Numbered from the stretch's first letter, positions 1 through 7,662 are shown. The stretch: DNA of 10,898 bases from Dehalococcoidales bacterium (GCA_016929875.1 JAFGHZ010000045.1:1-10898), one strand, 5' to 3'. Made by a program: numbers and translations. The notes: a model not told the origin generated them from the sequence alone.

Positions 1-1019
1 CTGAACATCGCTTTCACCCTGCCCCAATTCTCCCCGACGACAATTATGTCCCCTTCTTTCAACGTGCCGGAACTCACGAGGACCGTAAACAACGCACCCT
101 TGGTCCTATCCATCTCCGCTTCAATGACAGTACCCTCTGCCGGCTTGGAAGGGTCAGCTTTCAACTCCTCCAATTCCGCTACAACCATCAAATTTTCAAG
201 CAGGTCGGTAATGCCCTTCTTTTCCTTGGCTGAAACAGGTACGGACACGGTATCTCCACCCCACTCCTCGACCACCAGTCCTGCCTCTGCTAGTTGCTGT
301 TTTACACGGTCGGGGTTGGCACCTGCTTTATCGATTTTATTTATTGCCACCACAATCGGTACGCCGGCAGCACGAGCATGGTCGATAGCTTCCAGAGTCT
401 GAGGCATAACACCATCATCGGCCGCGACCACAAGAATCGTAATGTCGGTAACCTGTGCACCGCGAGCTCTCATTGCAGTGAAAGCTTCGTGACCGGGTGT
501 ATCCAGAAAGGTAATCTTCTGTCCTTTGACTTCCGTTTGATAGGCACCGATGTGCTGTGTAATACCACCGGCTTCGCTATCGACGACATTGCTCCGGCGG
601 ATAGCGTCCAGTAATTTTGTCTTACCGTGGTCAACATGTCCCATAATAGTAACAACAGGTGGTCTCGGTATTAAACCACTCGTTTGTTCCGCCTGCTGAG
701 CGCGTTGTCGCTTCTTCATCTCACCGGTACGGTCGCCTTTCCCCGTAAGACGATGCTTGAGGTGAGCCTCATAACCAAAATCTGCCGCCACAGTGGCGGC
801 AGTCTTAAAATCAATAACCTGATTGATGTTTGCCATAATCCCGGTTCTCATCAGACGTTTTATGATTTCGACGGGACTGACATTAAGAAGATCGGAAAGT
901 TGCCTCACGCTAAGAGCCGGCGGAAATTCCACGACGTTGGCTTTCACGGCGGAAGGTTCTCCTTCTGTCTTCCCATCAGCCGTCCTGGCGCTATTAGTCT
1001 TTTTCTCCGAATCTACCAC
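1..1019 (-). CDS. infB: translation initiation factor IF-2 (N-terminal part, cut by window edge)
   Basis: IF-2 is the GTPase that brings initiator fMet-tRNA to the 30S subunit and promotes subunit joining. I translated 339 codons; the C-terminus lies beyond position 1. An IF2_N-like segment covers about residues 34-84. The GTPase follows: G1 GHVDHGKT (127-134), G3 DTPGH (173-177), G4 NKID (227-230) and G5 SAK (263-265), then the start of domain 2 (about 295 on). The chosen start is GTG at 1019, because an AGGAG (1030-1026) sits 6 bases upstream inside the last codons of ylxR. This suggests translational coupling, with only 3 bases between the ylxR stop and this start. The N-terminal extension before the G domain is short (about 125 residues), unlike the long repetitive one of enterobacteria. 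Identity is certain; the start is likely. Confidence 0.97.
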   Translation of the reverse strand, partial: MVDSEKKTNSARTADGKTEGEPSAVKANVVEFPPALSVRQLSDLLNVSPVEIIKRLMRTGIMANINQVIDFKTAATVAADFGYEAHLKHRLTGKGDRTGEMKKRQRAQQAEQTSGLIPRPPVVTIMGHVDHGKTKLLDAIRRSNVVDSEAGGITQHIGAYQTEVKGQKITFLDTPGHEAFTAMRARGAQVTDITILVVAADDGVMPQTLEAIDHARAAGVPIVVAINKIDKAGANPDRVKQQLAEAGLVVEEWGGDTVSVPVSAKEKKGITDLLENLMVVAELEELKADPSKPAEGTVIEAEMDRTKGALFTVLVSSGTLKEGDIIVVGENWGRVKAMF

Positions 1020-1022
1020 TAT

Positions 1023-1331
1023 CTACTCCTGCTGAAGCCCTTCAGCATATTCTTTCAATCCTTGATAGTCCTGACGTGTCAACGCTGTATGGATTACATG
1101 CTCCAGGCGGTTGCCCTCCAATATCTTCTCCCAGCACCCTCTGGAATCACACAAATAATAACCCCGCCCCGGTTTCTTTCCGGTAATATCCACCACCAGA
1201 CCCTCGTCGTTTGTCTTAACAATACGAACGAGATTTCGCTTCGCACCTATTTTACGACAGGCTATACAGGTGCGTTGCGGGACGTGTTTAACAGGGTTTG
1301 TACTGGCATTAATACTCTTCCTCGTCTTCAA
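1023..1331 (-). CDS. ylxR: YlxR/RnpM family RNA-binding protein
   Basis: This is a small basic protein of about 102 residues. It carries the family signature RTCIACR (residues 20-26) and GRGYYLC (55-61), followed by CWEKILEGNR. YlxR proteins sit between nusA and infB in many bacteria; the Bacillus subtilis member has been described as an RNase P modulator (RnpM), which is family knowledge and not shown here. There is no ATG: three consecutive TTG codons lie at 1337, 1334 and 1331. The AGGAG at 1343-1339 lies 1, 4 and 7 bases from them, so I chose the third TTG; the longest alternative adds two residues. The gene overlaps the end of nusA by 23 bases, and its own end carries the infB ribosome binding site. 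Function beyond the family is not visible. Confidence 0.92.
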   Translation of the reverse strand: MKTRKSINASTNPVKHVPQRTCIACRKIGAKRNLVRIVKTNDEGLVVDITGKKPGRGYYLCDSRGCWEKILEGNRLEHVIHTALTRQDYQGLKEYAEGLQQE

Positions 1332-2736
1332 CAACAATCTCCTGCCGGCGAGGTTTTCGCCCCTTAACCGTCTCTTCTTCTTTTTTACTTTGCCCCTTCT
1401 TTTTCTTCTTCGCCTTGCTGTCGGATTGACTGGCTTTAGGCCCTAAAATGTCCTCCGCAAACCTCAACTCCGCCTTGGTCGGCGTCGCTTGAGTCTCGAA
1501 GTGCACGGGGCGTCCGACTGCAGTCTCTTCTAATTCAGGCTCGGGTTTCTCTTCTTTGGCCTCTTCTTCATCTATAATTACAGGTGGTTCGCTACCGACC
1601 GGCGCACCGGCCAATACACGCCTGGCACGCAAATCTTTCTCACCGACAACTTCTTCCTCCGCCCCCTCGGTTTCCGATGCCGGCTGGGCTGCCTTCTCCG
1701 CCTCGTAAACAGATGCCGGCTTGATATCAATCCGCCAGTTCGACAACTTGGCCGCTAGACGGGCATTCTGCCCTTCCTTGCCGATTGCTAACGAAAGCTG
1801 TCTATCAGGTACAACGACGGTAGCATTTCCGTCGGTCTTATTGAGTTCTACCGCGACTATCTGTGCCGGGCTGAGAGCACTGGCGATGAAAACCGCCGGG
1901 TCGGGGTTCCAGAGTACAACGTCGATTTTTTCACCGCTCAATTCGCTGACGATATTCTGAATACGAATGCCGCGCAGTCCGACACAACAGCCGACCGGGT
2001 CAATACCCTGCTGTCGAGCCGCCACAGCCACTTTACTTCGATAGCCGGCTTCACGGGCCACGGCTTTTATCTCTACCGTCCCGCTGGAAACCTCCGGGAC
2101 TTCCAATTCAAAAAGACGCTTCAGCAAATCGGGATGAGAACGGGACACGATAACACGGGGTCCGCGAGGCGTCTTGGCAACCTCGACCATATAAACCTTC
2201 AATCTCTGCCCGACTCTATACCGTTCATTGGGCATCTGCTCATTCGACGGTAATACCGCCTCGACTCTACCGAGGTCAATCAGCACCTGCCTCGGCTCGA
2301 TACGCTGAATGACACCGCTAACGATGTCCCCGGACTTGCCGGCGTACTCCTCGAAAATAGCACTGTGTTCAGCTTCATGGAGGCGCTGGAGAATGACCTG
2401 TTTGGCAGTCTGCGCCGCAATCCGGCCGGCATTCTGCGGGGTCGATTCCACCATAATAAGCTCACCGAGCTGGGCATCCTCTTTGATACGACGGGCTTCC
2501 GCTAACGATATCTCCTGTCGTGTATCCTCAGGTTTCTTCACGACAGACTTTTCCGCCCATACCTCGACTCTACCCGTGGTGCGGTTGATTTTAACATCGA
2601 TATTCTGGTTGGGGGTAAAGCTATCCTTCCGGTAAGCCGACACCAATGCCGACTCCACTGCTGAGATAACCACCTCTTTGGGGAGATTTTTCTCAGCCGA
2701 TAACTGGGTGATAGCGAGCAAGAACTCGCTCTTCAT
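1309..2736 (-). CDS. nusA: transcription elongation/termination factor NusA
   Basis: NusA binds RNA polymerase and nascent RNA and modulates pausing, intrinsic termination and antitermination. The 475 residues comprise an N-terminal RNAP-binding domain (about 1-125), an S1 domain (about 134-200), KH1 (about 225-285, with VGLRGIRIQ at 252-260 and GEKIDVV) and KH2 (about 300-345, with LAIGKEGQNARLAAK). The last 130 residues are a charged low-complexity tail: acidic stretches, an embedded LRFAEDILG (424-432), a run of five lysines (444-448) and an acidic end. There are no acidic-repeat domains of the E. coli type. The ATG has GGAGG at 2752-2748, 11 bases upstream, a long spacing; the frame is closed by TAG just upstream, so no longer start exists. 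It is the first gene of nusA-ylxR-infB. rimP, often found before nusA, is absent here. Confidence 0.97.
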   Translation of the reverse strand: MKSEFLLAITQLSAEKNLPKEVVISAVESALVSAYRKDSFTPNQNIDVKINRTTGRVEVWAEKSVVKKPEDTRQEISLAEARRIKEDAQLGELIMVESTPQNAGRIAAQTAKQVILQRLHEAEHSAIFEEYAGKSGDIVSGVIQRIEPRQVLIDLGRVEAVLPSNEQMPNERYRVGQRLKVYMVEVAKTPRGPRVIVSRSHPDLLKRLFELEVPEVSSGTVEIKAVAREAGYRSKVAVAARQQGIDPVGCCVGLRGIRIQNIVSELSGEKIDVVLWNPDPAVFIASALSPAQIVAVELNKTDGNATVVVPDRQLSLAIGKEGQNARLAAKLSNWRIDIKPASVYEAEKAAQPASETEGAEEEVVGEKDLRARRVLAGAPVGSEPPVIIDEEEAKEEKPEPELEETAVGRPVHFETQATPTKAELRFAEDILGPKASQSDSKAKKKKKGQSKKEEETVKGRKPRRQEIVVEDEEEY

Positions 2737-2742
2737 CTCAGG

Positions 2743-2769
2743 CTAAACCTCCATTAATATTTTTCTCAT
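2743..2769 (-). other. possible 8-residue upstream ORF in the nusA leader
   Basis: An ATG at 2769 opens a nine-codon frame (MRKILMEV, then TAG at 2745-2743) that ends 6 bases before the nusA ATG. It runs over the GGAGG used by nusA. No clear ribosome binding site precedes it, so translation is doubtful. If it were translated, ribosomes terminating at the TAG could reinitiate on nusA. Confidence 0.2.
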
Positions 2770-2774
2770 TCAAG

Positions 2775-2800
2775 AAAAAAAGTGGGAATTTCACCCACTT
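2775..2800 (-). terminator. intrinsic terminator or attenuator between proB and nusA
   Basis: On the minus strand AAGTGGG (2800-2794) pairs perfectly with CCCACTT (2786-2780) around a 7-base loop. The stem runs straight into T residues (2781-2775). It can end proB transcription. However, a good promoter match lies upstream of it (2841-2813) and little room for another lies between it and nusA. It may therefore also sit at the very start of the nusA transcript and act as an attenuator. Confidence 0.75.
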
Positions 2801-2812
2801 CAAACACAAGGC

Positions 2813-2841
2813 AGTATAACATATCCCAAACAAATAGGCAA
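2813..2841 (-). promoter_or_regulatory. probable sigma-70-type promoter for nusA-ylxR-infB
   Basis: On the minus strand TTGCCT (2841-2836) and TATACT (2818-2813) are separated by exactly 17 bases, and a TG one base upstream makes an extended -10 (TGTTATACT). Transcription would begin near 2806, about 6 bases before the hairpin at 2800-2780, and run about 70 bases to the nusA ATG. This is a pattern match only. Confidence 0.5.
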
Positions 2842-2854
2842 GCCCTGGCAATTG

Positions 2855-2879
2855 AAAAAACAAACGGGCATTACCCTGT
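2855..2879 (-). terminator. weak terminator candidate just after proB
   Basis: Beginning 8 bases after the proB stop on the minus strand, a short GC stem (GGG with CCC, flanked by AC/GT pairs and a bulged A) is followed by GTTTG and six T residues (2860-2855). The stem is short and efficiency would be low. It could separate proB from the nusA promoter. Confidence 0.3.
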
Positions 2880-2887
2880 ATTCATCG

Positions 2888-4027
2888 TTACAGGATTACG
2901 AGGTTGTTCCTGTGTATAACTTCGGAACCGGATTCATACCCCAGCAGGCTGGAAATATCCTCGGAATGAGCGCCTTTTATGGACTCCAATTCAGCAGTGG
3001 AATAGTTGGTAATGCCGCTGCCGATTTTCACGCCCTGCGGGTCATAAACAGCTACGATATCGCCGCGCTGGAAATTACCCTCCAGCTGCTTGATACCGGC
3101 GGCGAGAAGACTACGCTTGTATTTCTTCAATGCCGTAGCAGCACCGGCATCAACTACCAGTTTCCCGCGAGTACGCAAACCGCTCAGCATCCACCTCTGG
3201 CGACTGTCCAGTCTGGATTTCACCGGTAAAAATTTCGTGCCGATGGCCTCGCCGCCCGCTATCCTGAACAGAACGTCCCGCTTGCCCCCGTTGGCAATCA
3301 CCACCGTCACCCCGGAGGCGGTCGCCAGGCCGGCGGCTTCGATCTTGGTAACCATTCCGCCCGTCCCGAGCCCGCTCGTAGAACCCGATGCCAGTTTTGC
3401 AATCTGCCCGCCGACTTTCTCCACGACAGGAATCAAACGAGCAGATGAGTCGCGATGGGGGTCGGCAGTGTATAAGCCATCGATATCCGTTAAAATCAGC
3501 AGGAGGTCGGCATCAATCAGGTTTGCCACCATCGCCGAGAGATTATCGTTATCGCCGAAACGGGCTTCCTGTATCTCATCCACCGCCACGACATCGTTCT
3601 CATTAATAATAGGAATAACGCCCATCTCCAATAAAGCCAGAAGAGTGTTGCGAGTATTCAAATAGCCAGCACGGTCGGCAAGCGCTGATTTAGTCAATAA
3701 TGCCTGTGCTACCGTAATGCCGTGCGCCTCAAAAAGCGTCTCATAGGCATTCATCAGGCGTCCCTGTCCTACCGCAGCCAGCACCTGCTTGTAGGGAATG
3801 TCTTTGACCTTTTTCCCCAGCCCCAGTTTTTCTCTGCCGGCGGCAATCGCACCGGAAGTCACCACCACCAACTCCACACCTTTTGCATGAAGCTGAGCCA
3901 ACTGCGCCACCAGGTCGGCCATCCGCTTCTGATTCAGACAGTCCGAACCGGATGTCAGTAAGCTGGTACCGAACTTGGCAACGATACGGCGGTACGACAA
4001 ATTACTACCAGTTTTTATCCTGTCCAC
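2888..4027 (-). CDS. proB: glutamate 5-kinase with C-terminal PUA domain
   Basis: ProB phosphorylates L-glutamate with ATP to gamma-glutamyl phosphate, the first step of proline synthesis. The 379 residues hold an amino-acid kinase domain: VAKFGTSLL (16-24), VVTSGAI (55-61), NENDVV (142-147), FGDND (157-161), TDIDGLYTADP (180-190) and GTGGMVTKI (221-229). A PUA-like domain follows at about 285-360. The length is normal for a PUA-containing enzyme. I chose GTG at 4027 because GGAG (4037-4034) lies 6 bases upstream; a TTG at 4039 would add four residues but has no good ribosome binding site. proA, the next enzyme, is not in the window. The gene diverges from mfd and appears monocistronic, with its own extended -10 promoter and a terminator. 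Confidence 0.96.
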   Translation of the reverse strand: MDRIKTGSNLSYRRIVAKFGTSLLTSGSDCLNQKRMADLVAQLAQLHAKGVELVVVTSGAIAAGREKLGLGKKVKDIPYKQVLAAVGQGRLMNAYETLFEAHGITVAQALLTKSALADRAGYLNTRNTLLALLEMGVIPIINENDVVAVDEIQEARFGDNDNLSAMVANLIDADLLLILTDIDGLYTADPHRDSSARLIPVVEKVGGQIAKLASGSTSGLGTGGMVTKIEAAGLATASGVTVVIANGGKRDVLFRIAGGEAIGTKFLPVKSRLDSRQRWMLSGLRTRGKLVVDAGAATALKKYKRSLLAAGIKQLEGNFQRGDIVAVYDPQGVKIGSGITNYSTAELESIKGAHSEDISSLLGYESGSEVIHRNNLVIL

Positions 4028-4061
4028 TATCTTCTCCAAACTTCAGGGAGATTTCAGAGTC

Positions 4062-4070
4062 ATTATAGCA
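4062..4070 (-). promoter_or_regulatory. extended -10 promoter element for proB
   Basis: On the minus strand TGCTATAAT is a perfect extended -10. It places the transcript start near 4055, about 28 bases before the chosen GTG. No good -35 is visible 16-18 bases upstream, which an extended -10 can tolerate. Confidence 0.5.
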
Positions 4071-4085
4071 TAAGATTATGTAATA

Positions 4086-4126
4086 GAGACATAATCATCA
4101 TACTTACGATTGTGTTAAAATGTCTC
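4086..4126. repeat. inverted repeat between the divergent proB and mfd promoters
   Basis: GAGACAT (4086-4092) and ATGTCTC (4120-4126) are perfect inverted copies with 27 bases between them. The right copy overlaps the mfd -10 candidate; the left copy lies in the proB -35 region. A regulator site is possible, but a 7-base match in this much sequence also occurs by chance fairly often. Confidence 0.3.
4113..4121 (+). promoter_or_regulatory. extended -10 promoter element for mfd
   Basis: TGTTAAAAT fits an extended -10 (TG, one base, then 5 of 6 matches to TATAAT). The -35 region is poor. The start would be near 4128, giving a leader of about 67 bases that contains two small hairpins. Confidence 0.35.
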
Positions 4127-4129
4127 AGG

Positions 4130-4176
4130 ATACCCGCTTTTGCGAGTATAAAGGGCTAGTCCGTCTCGGCTAGTCC
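4130..4176 (+). other. two consecutive hairpins and a 9-base direct repeat in the mfd leader
   Basis: The first hairpin pairs ATAC (4130-4133) and CGC (4135-4137) with GCG (4142-4144) and GTAT (4146-4149) around a TTTT loop, with one C/A mismatch. The second pairs GGGCTAG (4153-4159) with CTAGTCC (4170-4176), with one G-U pair and a 10-base loop. GGCTAGTCC also occurs twice as a direct repeat (4154-4162 and 4168-4176). No T-tract follows, so it is not a terminator. Being 18 bases before the mfd ATG, it could affect mRNA stability or translation. Confidence 0.35.
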
Positions 4177-4194
4177 TAATTGGTGTTTGCAAGA

Positions 4195-7100
4195 ATGGAA
4201 AAAACCAATCTCATACAGTTACTAAACCTGACTAAAGAGATACCGTCCTTCGGCAAGCTCGTAAACGAATTGAGGCAGTCGAAAGGGACAGTAAACGCCA
4301 ATGTCATCGAAGCGGCACGTCCTTACCTGATTGCCGCTTTATATCAAACTTTGCAAAGGCCCGCCGTGGTGATTACCGCCCATGCCGAAACATCCCGCAG
4401 GCTATACGAGCAAATGACCGCCTGGCTTGGTTCGGAGCAAGTCCGATTGCTCCCGGAGCCCGATGCACTACCCTATGAACGACTCATATCCGACAGCCCA
4501 ACCGAGCTCGAGCGGCTACGGGTACTTTCCGCACTGGCAAATGCCGGCAAAGATAAAACTATACCGCTCATCATTGCCCCGTCAGCCGCTTTCACTAGAA
4601 AAACCGCCGCTTATGACAACTTCGCAAAAGCTTTCCACACGGTAAGAGAAGGAGATGCCCTCGACCCTGTAATCTCGATGCAACGCTGGCAAACCCTCGG
4701 CTATAACGTGGAAAGCACCGTGGAAATCCCCGGCACGATGATCAGGCGCGGGGGAATTATCGATATCTTCCCGCCCACCAGCGAACTGCCGGTACGACTC
4801 GAGTTTTTCGGCAATAACGTCGAAAGCATACGTTTCTACGACCCGGTGAACCAGCGTTCCCAGAAAAAAGCCGACTCGATTACCATCGGGCCGGCAACGG
4901 AGTTACTTCCGCCCTTTTCAGAGAACGACGCCAAGCTCGAAGATATTCTGAGAGGCACCGACTTCAGTAATTGTAATGAAGAAAGCCGGGAGCATTTCAT
5001 TAAAGAACTAAACGAGCTTTATCAGGGGAAAAAGAGCGTCAGCAGCGAGTTTTACTCCCCTCTATTCAATCATGACAGTCTCCTGTCTTACCTGCCTGAA
5101 AATACATCGCTCGTCTTCGACGAACCCCTCAGCATCCGGAGGACAATCGAAGACTTCGATAATAAAGCCTTAGAAATCCGTACAAGCCGGCAGGAACAGG
5201 GCGAACTGCCCTTGAATTACCCGACCCCTTATTTCAACTGGGAAGAACTGTCGCCGGCATTAGAAAAAACGCCGCGGCTCACACTCAGCACGCTGGGAAT
5301 TACCGATGAATCGGTGCATAGACTCGACTTCGCGCCGGAACCGAATTACGCGGGACAAATGCCTGTTTTCCTCTCTAAAATCAAGCAGATGCTGGCGGAC
5401 AAACAGCGCCTGATCATAGTAACACACCAGGCGGAACGGCTATCAGAATTGCTCGAGGAAGAAGATATCATTGCGCCGGTGCTGACGGAAATAAAACAAA
5501 CCCCTCAAAAAGGCTCCCTGACATTGATGCAGGGTTTACTCGGCAATGGTTGGAGCATACACAATACCCACCTCTTTACCGATACGGAAATCTTCGGGTT
5601 CACCAAGCAGCAGCGCCTCCAGAAGAAGCGGCTGGTCGCCCGACACAAGCTTTTCGCCGATATCCAGCCGGGCGATTATGTGGTGCACATCGAGCACGGC
5701 ATCGGAAAGTTCCAGGGTTTCACGACCCTGACAAACAACGGACTGGACAGGGAATTTATGGTCCTGCAGTATGCAGCGGGAGACAAGCTCTACGTGCCTA
5801 CCGACCAGGTGGACAGGGTCGGGCGCTATGTCGGCAGCGGAGAGCAAGCCCCCACGCTGAGCCGACTCGGCACACAGGAATGGACGAATACCAGGCAAAG
5901 GGTAAAAGAAGCCGTCGAAAAAGTCGCTGAAGACCTGCTCGATCTCTATGCCAGCCGCGAAGTCGTGCCGGGTTTTGCTTATTCCCGCGATACTATCTGG
6001 CAGAAAGAACTCGAAGCAGCTTTTCCATATATCGAGACGCCCGATCAAATAACCGCGCAGAAAGAAATCAAAGAGGACATGGAAAAAACTAAACCGATGG
6101 ACCGCCTCGTCTGCGGAGATGTCGGCTACGGCAAGACCGAAGTCGCTCTCCGCGCCGCCTTCAAAGCCGTGATGGACGGCAAGCAGGTCGCCGTGCTCGT
6201 CCCGACCACGGTGCTGGCGCAGCAACACTATGTCACCTTTACGGAAAGGATGAAAGCCTTCCCTATCAAAGTCGAAGTGTTGAGCCGGTTCCGCACACCG
6301 AAAGAACAGGACGGTATCGTCGCCGGATTGAAAAGCGGCACGGTGGACATCTGTATCGGCACACACCGCCTGATTCAGAAAGATATACAATTCAAGAACC
6401 TGGGGCTACTGATTATCGATGAAGAACAACGCTTCGGCGTAAACCATAAAGAATACCTCAAAAAGATGCGACAGGAAGTGGATGTCCTGACATTGAGCGC
6501 CACCCCGATTCCGCGCACCCTGCATATGGCACTGGTCGGCGTGAGAGATATGAGCACGATGGAAACGCCACCGGAAGACCGCCTGCCCATCAAGACATAC
6601 GTCGCCGAATACGACGAGCGTTTAGTCCGCGAAGCAGTCATCAGAGAACTGGAGCGGGACGGACAGGTCTTTTTCGTGCATAACCGCGTACAGTCCATCG
6701 AAATCGTCGCCGATATACTGAGAAACCTCGTCCCGGAAGCGAGGGTCTCCGTCGCCCACGGGCAGATGCCGGAAGGCGAGCTAGAAAGAGTTACACTGGA
6801 ATTCATGGACGGCAGGAGCGATGTCCTCGTCTGCAGTACTATTATCGAGTCCGGGCTGGATATGCCCAACGTCAATACCCTCATCATCAATCAAGCCGAC
6901 CGCTTCGGTTTAACACAGCTTTACCAGTTACGGGGAAGGGTCGGACGCGGCGCTACCCTGGCCTATGCCTACTTCCTTTTCGATAAGGGCAAACACCTGA
7001 CTCCGGTTGCCGAGAAACGCCTGCAGACGATTTACGAAGCCACTGAGTTGGGCGCCGGGTTCAGTATCGCGATGAAAGACCTAGAAATCAGGGGTGCAGG

Positions 7101-7662
7101 CACATTACTGGGCTTGAGGCAGAGCGGACAAATCAGCGCCGTCGGCTTCAATCTTTACAGCCAGATGCTGGCGGTAGCAGTGGAGAAATTGAAAGCGCAG
7201 AAAGAGGGCACACCAAAAACCGCTCAAGCCCCCTCGCAGCTACCACCTCCGACCATTGATCTGCCGCTATCGGCTTTGATTCCCGAGGATTATGTCGGCG
7301 ACCTCGTCGAGAGGCTGGAGCTTTACCAGAGAATGGCAGACATTACAGACGAGAAGCAAATACAGAATCTGGTCCAGGAATTGAACGACAGGTTCGGCGT
7401 ATTACCGAAGGAAGTGGAAAACCTGCTCTATATCCTGAAAATCAAGGTGATGGCGAAAGACACCGGCATCGAATCTATCTCCACGCTCGATAACGAAATC
7501 ATCCTGCAGTTATTCGCCGGAGCGCAGTTCGATAAAAAGAAGCTGGCAAATTTCCTCCGCGACGGCATCAAAATCGGCACCGGTCAGTTGAGAATGAACC
7601 TGAGCCAGCCGGGAAGGGGATGGCAGAGGGTTCTGGAGGAGATTTTGGGGAGAATGAAGTAG
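4195..7662 (+). CDS. mfd: transcription-repair coupling factor Mfd
   Basis: Mfd recognises RNA polymerase stalled at DNA lesions, pushes it off with its DNA translocase and recruits UvrA for nucleotide excision repair. The 1155 residues show an N-terminal UvrB-like region (about 1-250), an RNAP-interacting CarD-like domain (about 490-560, starting GDYVVHIEHGIGKFQGF) and a superfamily 2 translocase. The translocase carries Walker A GDVGYGKT (641-648), DEEQRFG (from 742), LSATPIPRT and the arginine-finger motif GRVGRG (914-919). A C-terminal regulatory TRCF domain follows (about 990-1130). The length is normal and no motif is broken. I chose ATG 4195; an in-frame TTG at 4180 adds five residues. 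Both starts have weak ribosome binding sites (only GGTG at 4182-4185 before the ATG). It is transcribed divergently from proB and appears monocistronic. Confidence 0.98.
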   Translation: MEKTNLIQLLNLTKEIPSFGKLVNELRQSKGTVNANVIEAARPYLIAALYQTLQRPAVVITAHAETSRRLYEQMTAWLGSEQVRLLPEPDALPYERLISDSPTELERLRVLSALANAGKDKTIPLIIAPSAAFTRKTAAYDNFAKAFHTVREGDALDPVISMQRWQTLGYNVESTVEIPGTMIRRGGIIDIFPPTSELPVRLEFFGNNVESIRFYDPVNQRSQKKADSITIGPATELLPPFSENDAKLEDILRGTDFSNCNEESREHFIKELNELYQGKKSVSSEFYSPLFNHDSLLSYLPENTSLVFDEPLSIRRTIEDFDNKALEIRTSRQEQGELPLNYPTPYFNWEELSPALEKTPRLTLSTLGITDESVHRLDFAPEPNYAGQMPVFLSKIKQMLADKQRLIIVTHQAERLSELLEEEDIIAPVLTEIKQTPQKGSLTLMQGLLGNGWSIHNTHLFTDTEIFGFTKQQRLQKKRLVARHKLFADIQPGDYVVHIEHGIGKFQGFTTLTNNGLDREFMVLQYAAGDKLYVPTDQVDRVGRYVGSGEQAPTLSRLGTQEWTNTRQRVKEAVEKVAEDLLDLYASREVVPGFAYSRDTIWQKELEAAFPYIETPDQITAQKEIKEDMEKTKPMDRLVCGDVGYGKTEVALRAAFKAVMDGKQVAVLVPTTVLAQQHYVTFTERMKAFPIKVEVLSRFRTPKEQDGIVAGLKSGTVDICIGTHRLIQKDIQFKNLGLLIIDEEQRFGVNHKEYLKKMRQEVDVLTLSATPIPRTLHMALVGVRDMSTMETPPEDRLPIKTYVAEYDERLVREAVIRELERDGQVFFVHNRVQSIEIVADILRNLVPEARVSVAHGQMPEGELERVTLEFMDGRSDVLVCSTIIESGLDMPNVNTLIINQADRFGLTQLYQLRGRVGRGATLAYAYFLFDKGKHLTPVAEKRLQTIYEATELGAGFSIAMKDLEIRGAGTLLGLRQSGQISAVGFNLYSQMLAVAVEKLKAQKEGTPKTAQAPSQLPPPTIDLPLSALIPEDYVGDLVERLELYQRMADITDEKQIQNLVQELNDRFGVLPKEVENLLYILKIKVMAKDTGIESISTLDNEIILQLFAGAQFDKKKLANFLRDGIKIGTGQLRMNLSQPGRGWQRVLEEILGRMK

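Noticed and set aside
684..1367. 227-codon plus-strand open frame over infB and ylxR
   Set aside because: It is opposite two genes whose motifs are clear on the minus strand; the translation shows no family features.
2852..3229. 125-codon plus-strand open frame at the proB end
   Set aside because: Most of it is opposite proB, it has no ribosome binding site, and its upstream part covers the nusA promoter region.
5536..6390. 284-codon open frame on the minus strand inside mfd
   Set aside because: It lies wholly opposite the conserved mfd translocase region, its translation has no recognisable domain, and it is explained as a codon-bias shadow.
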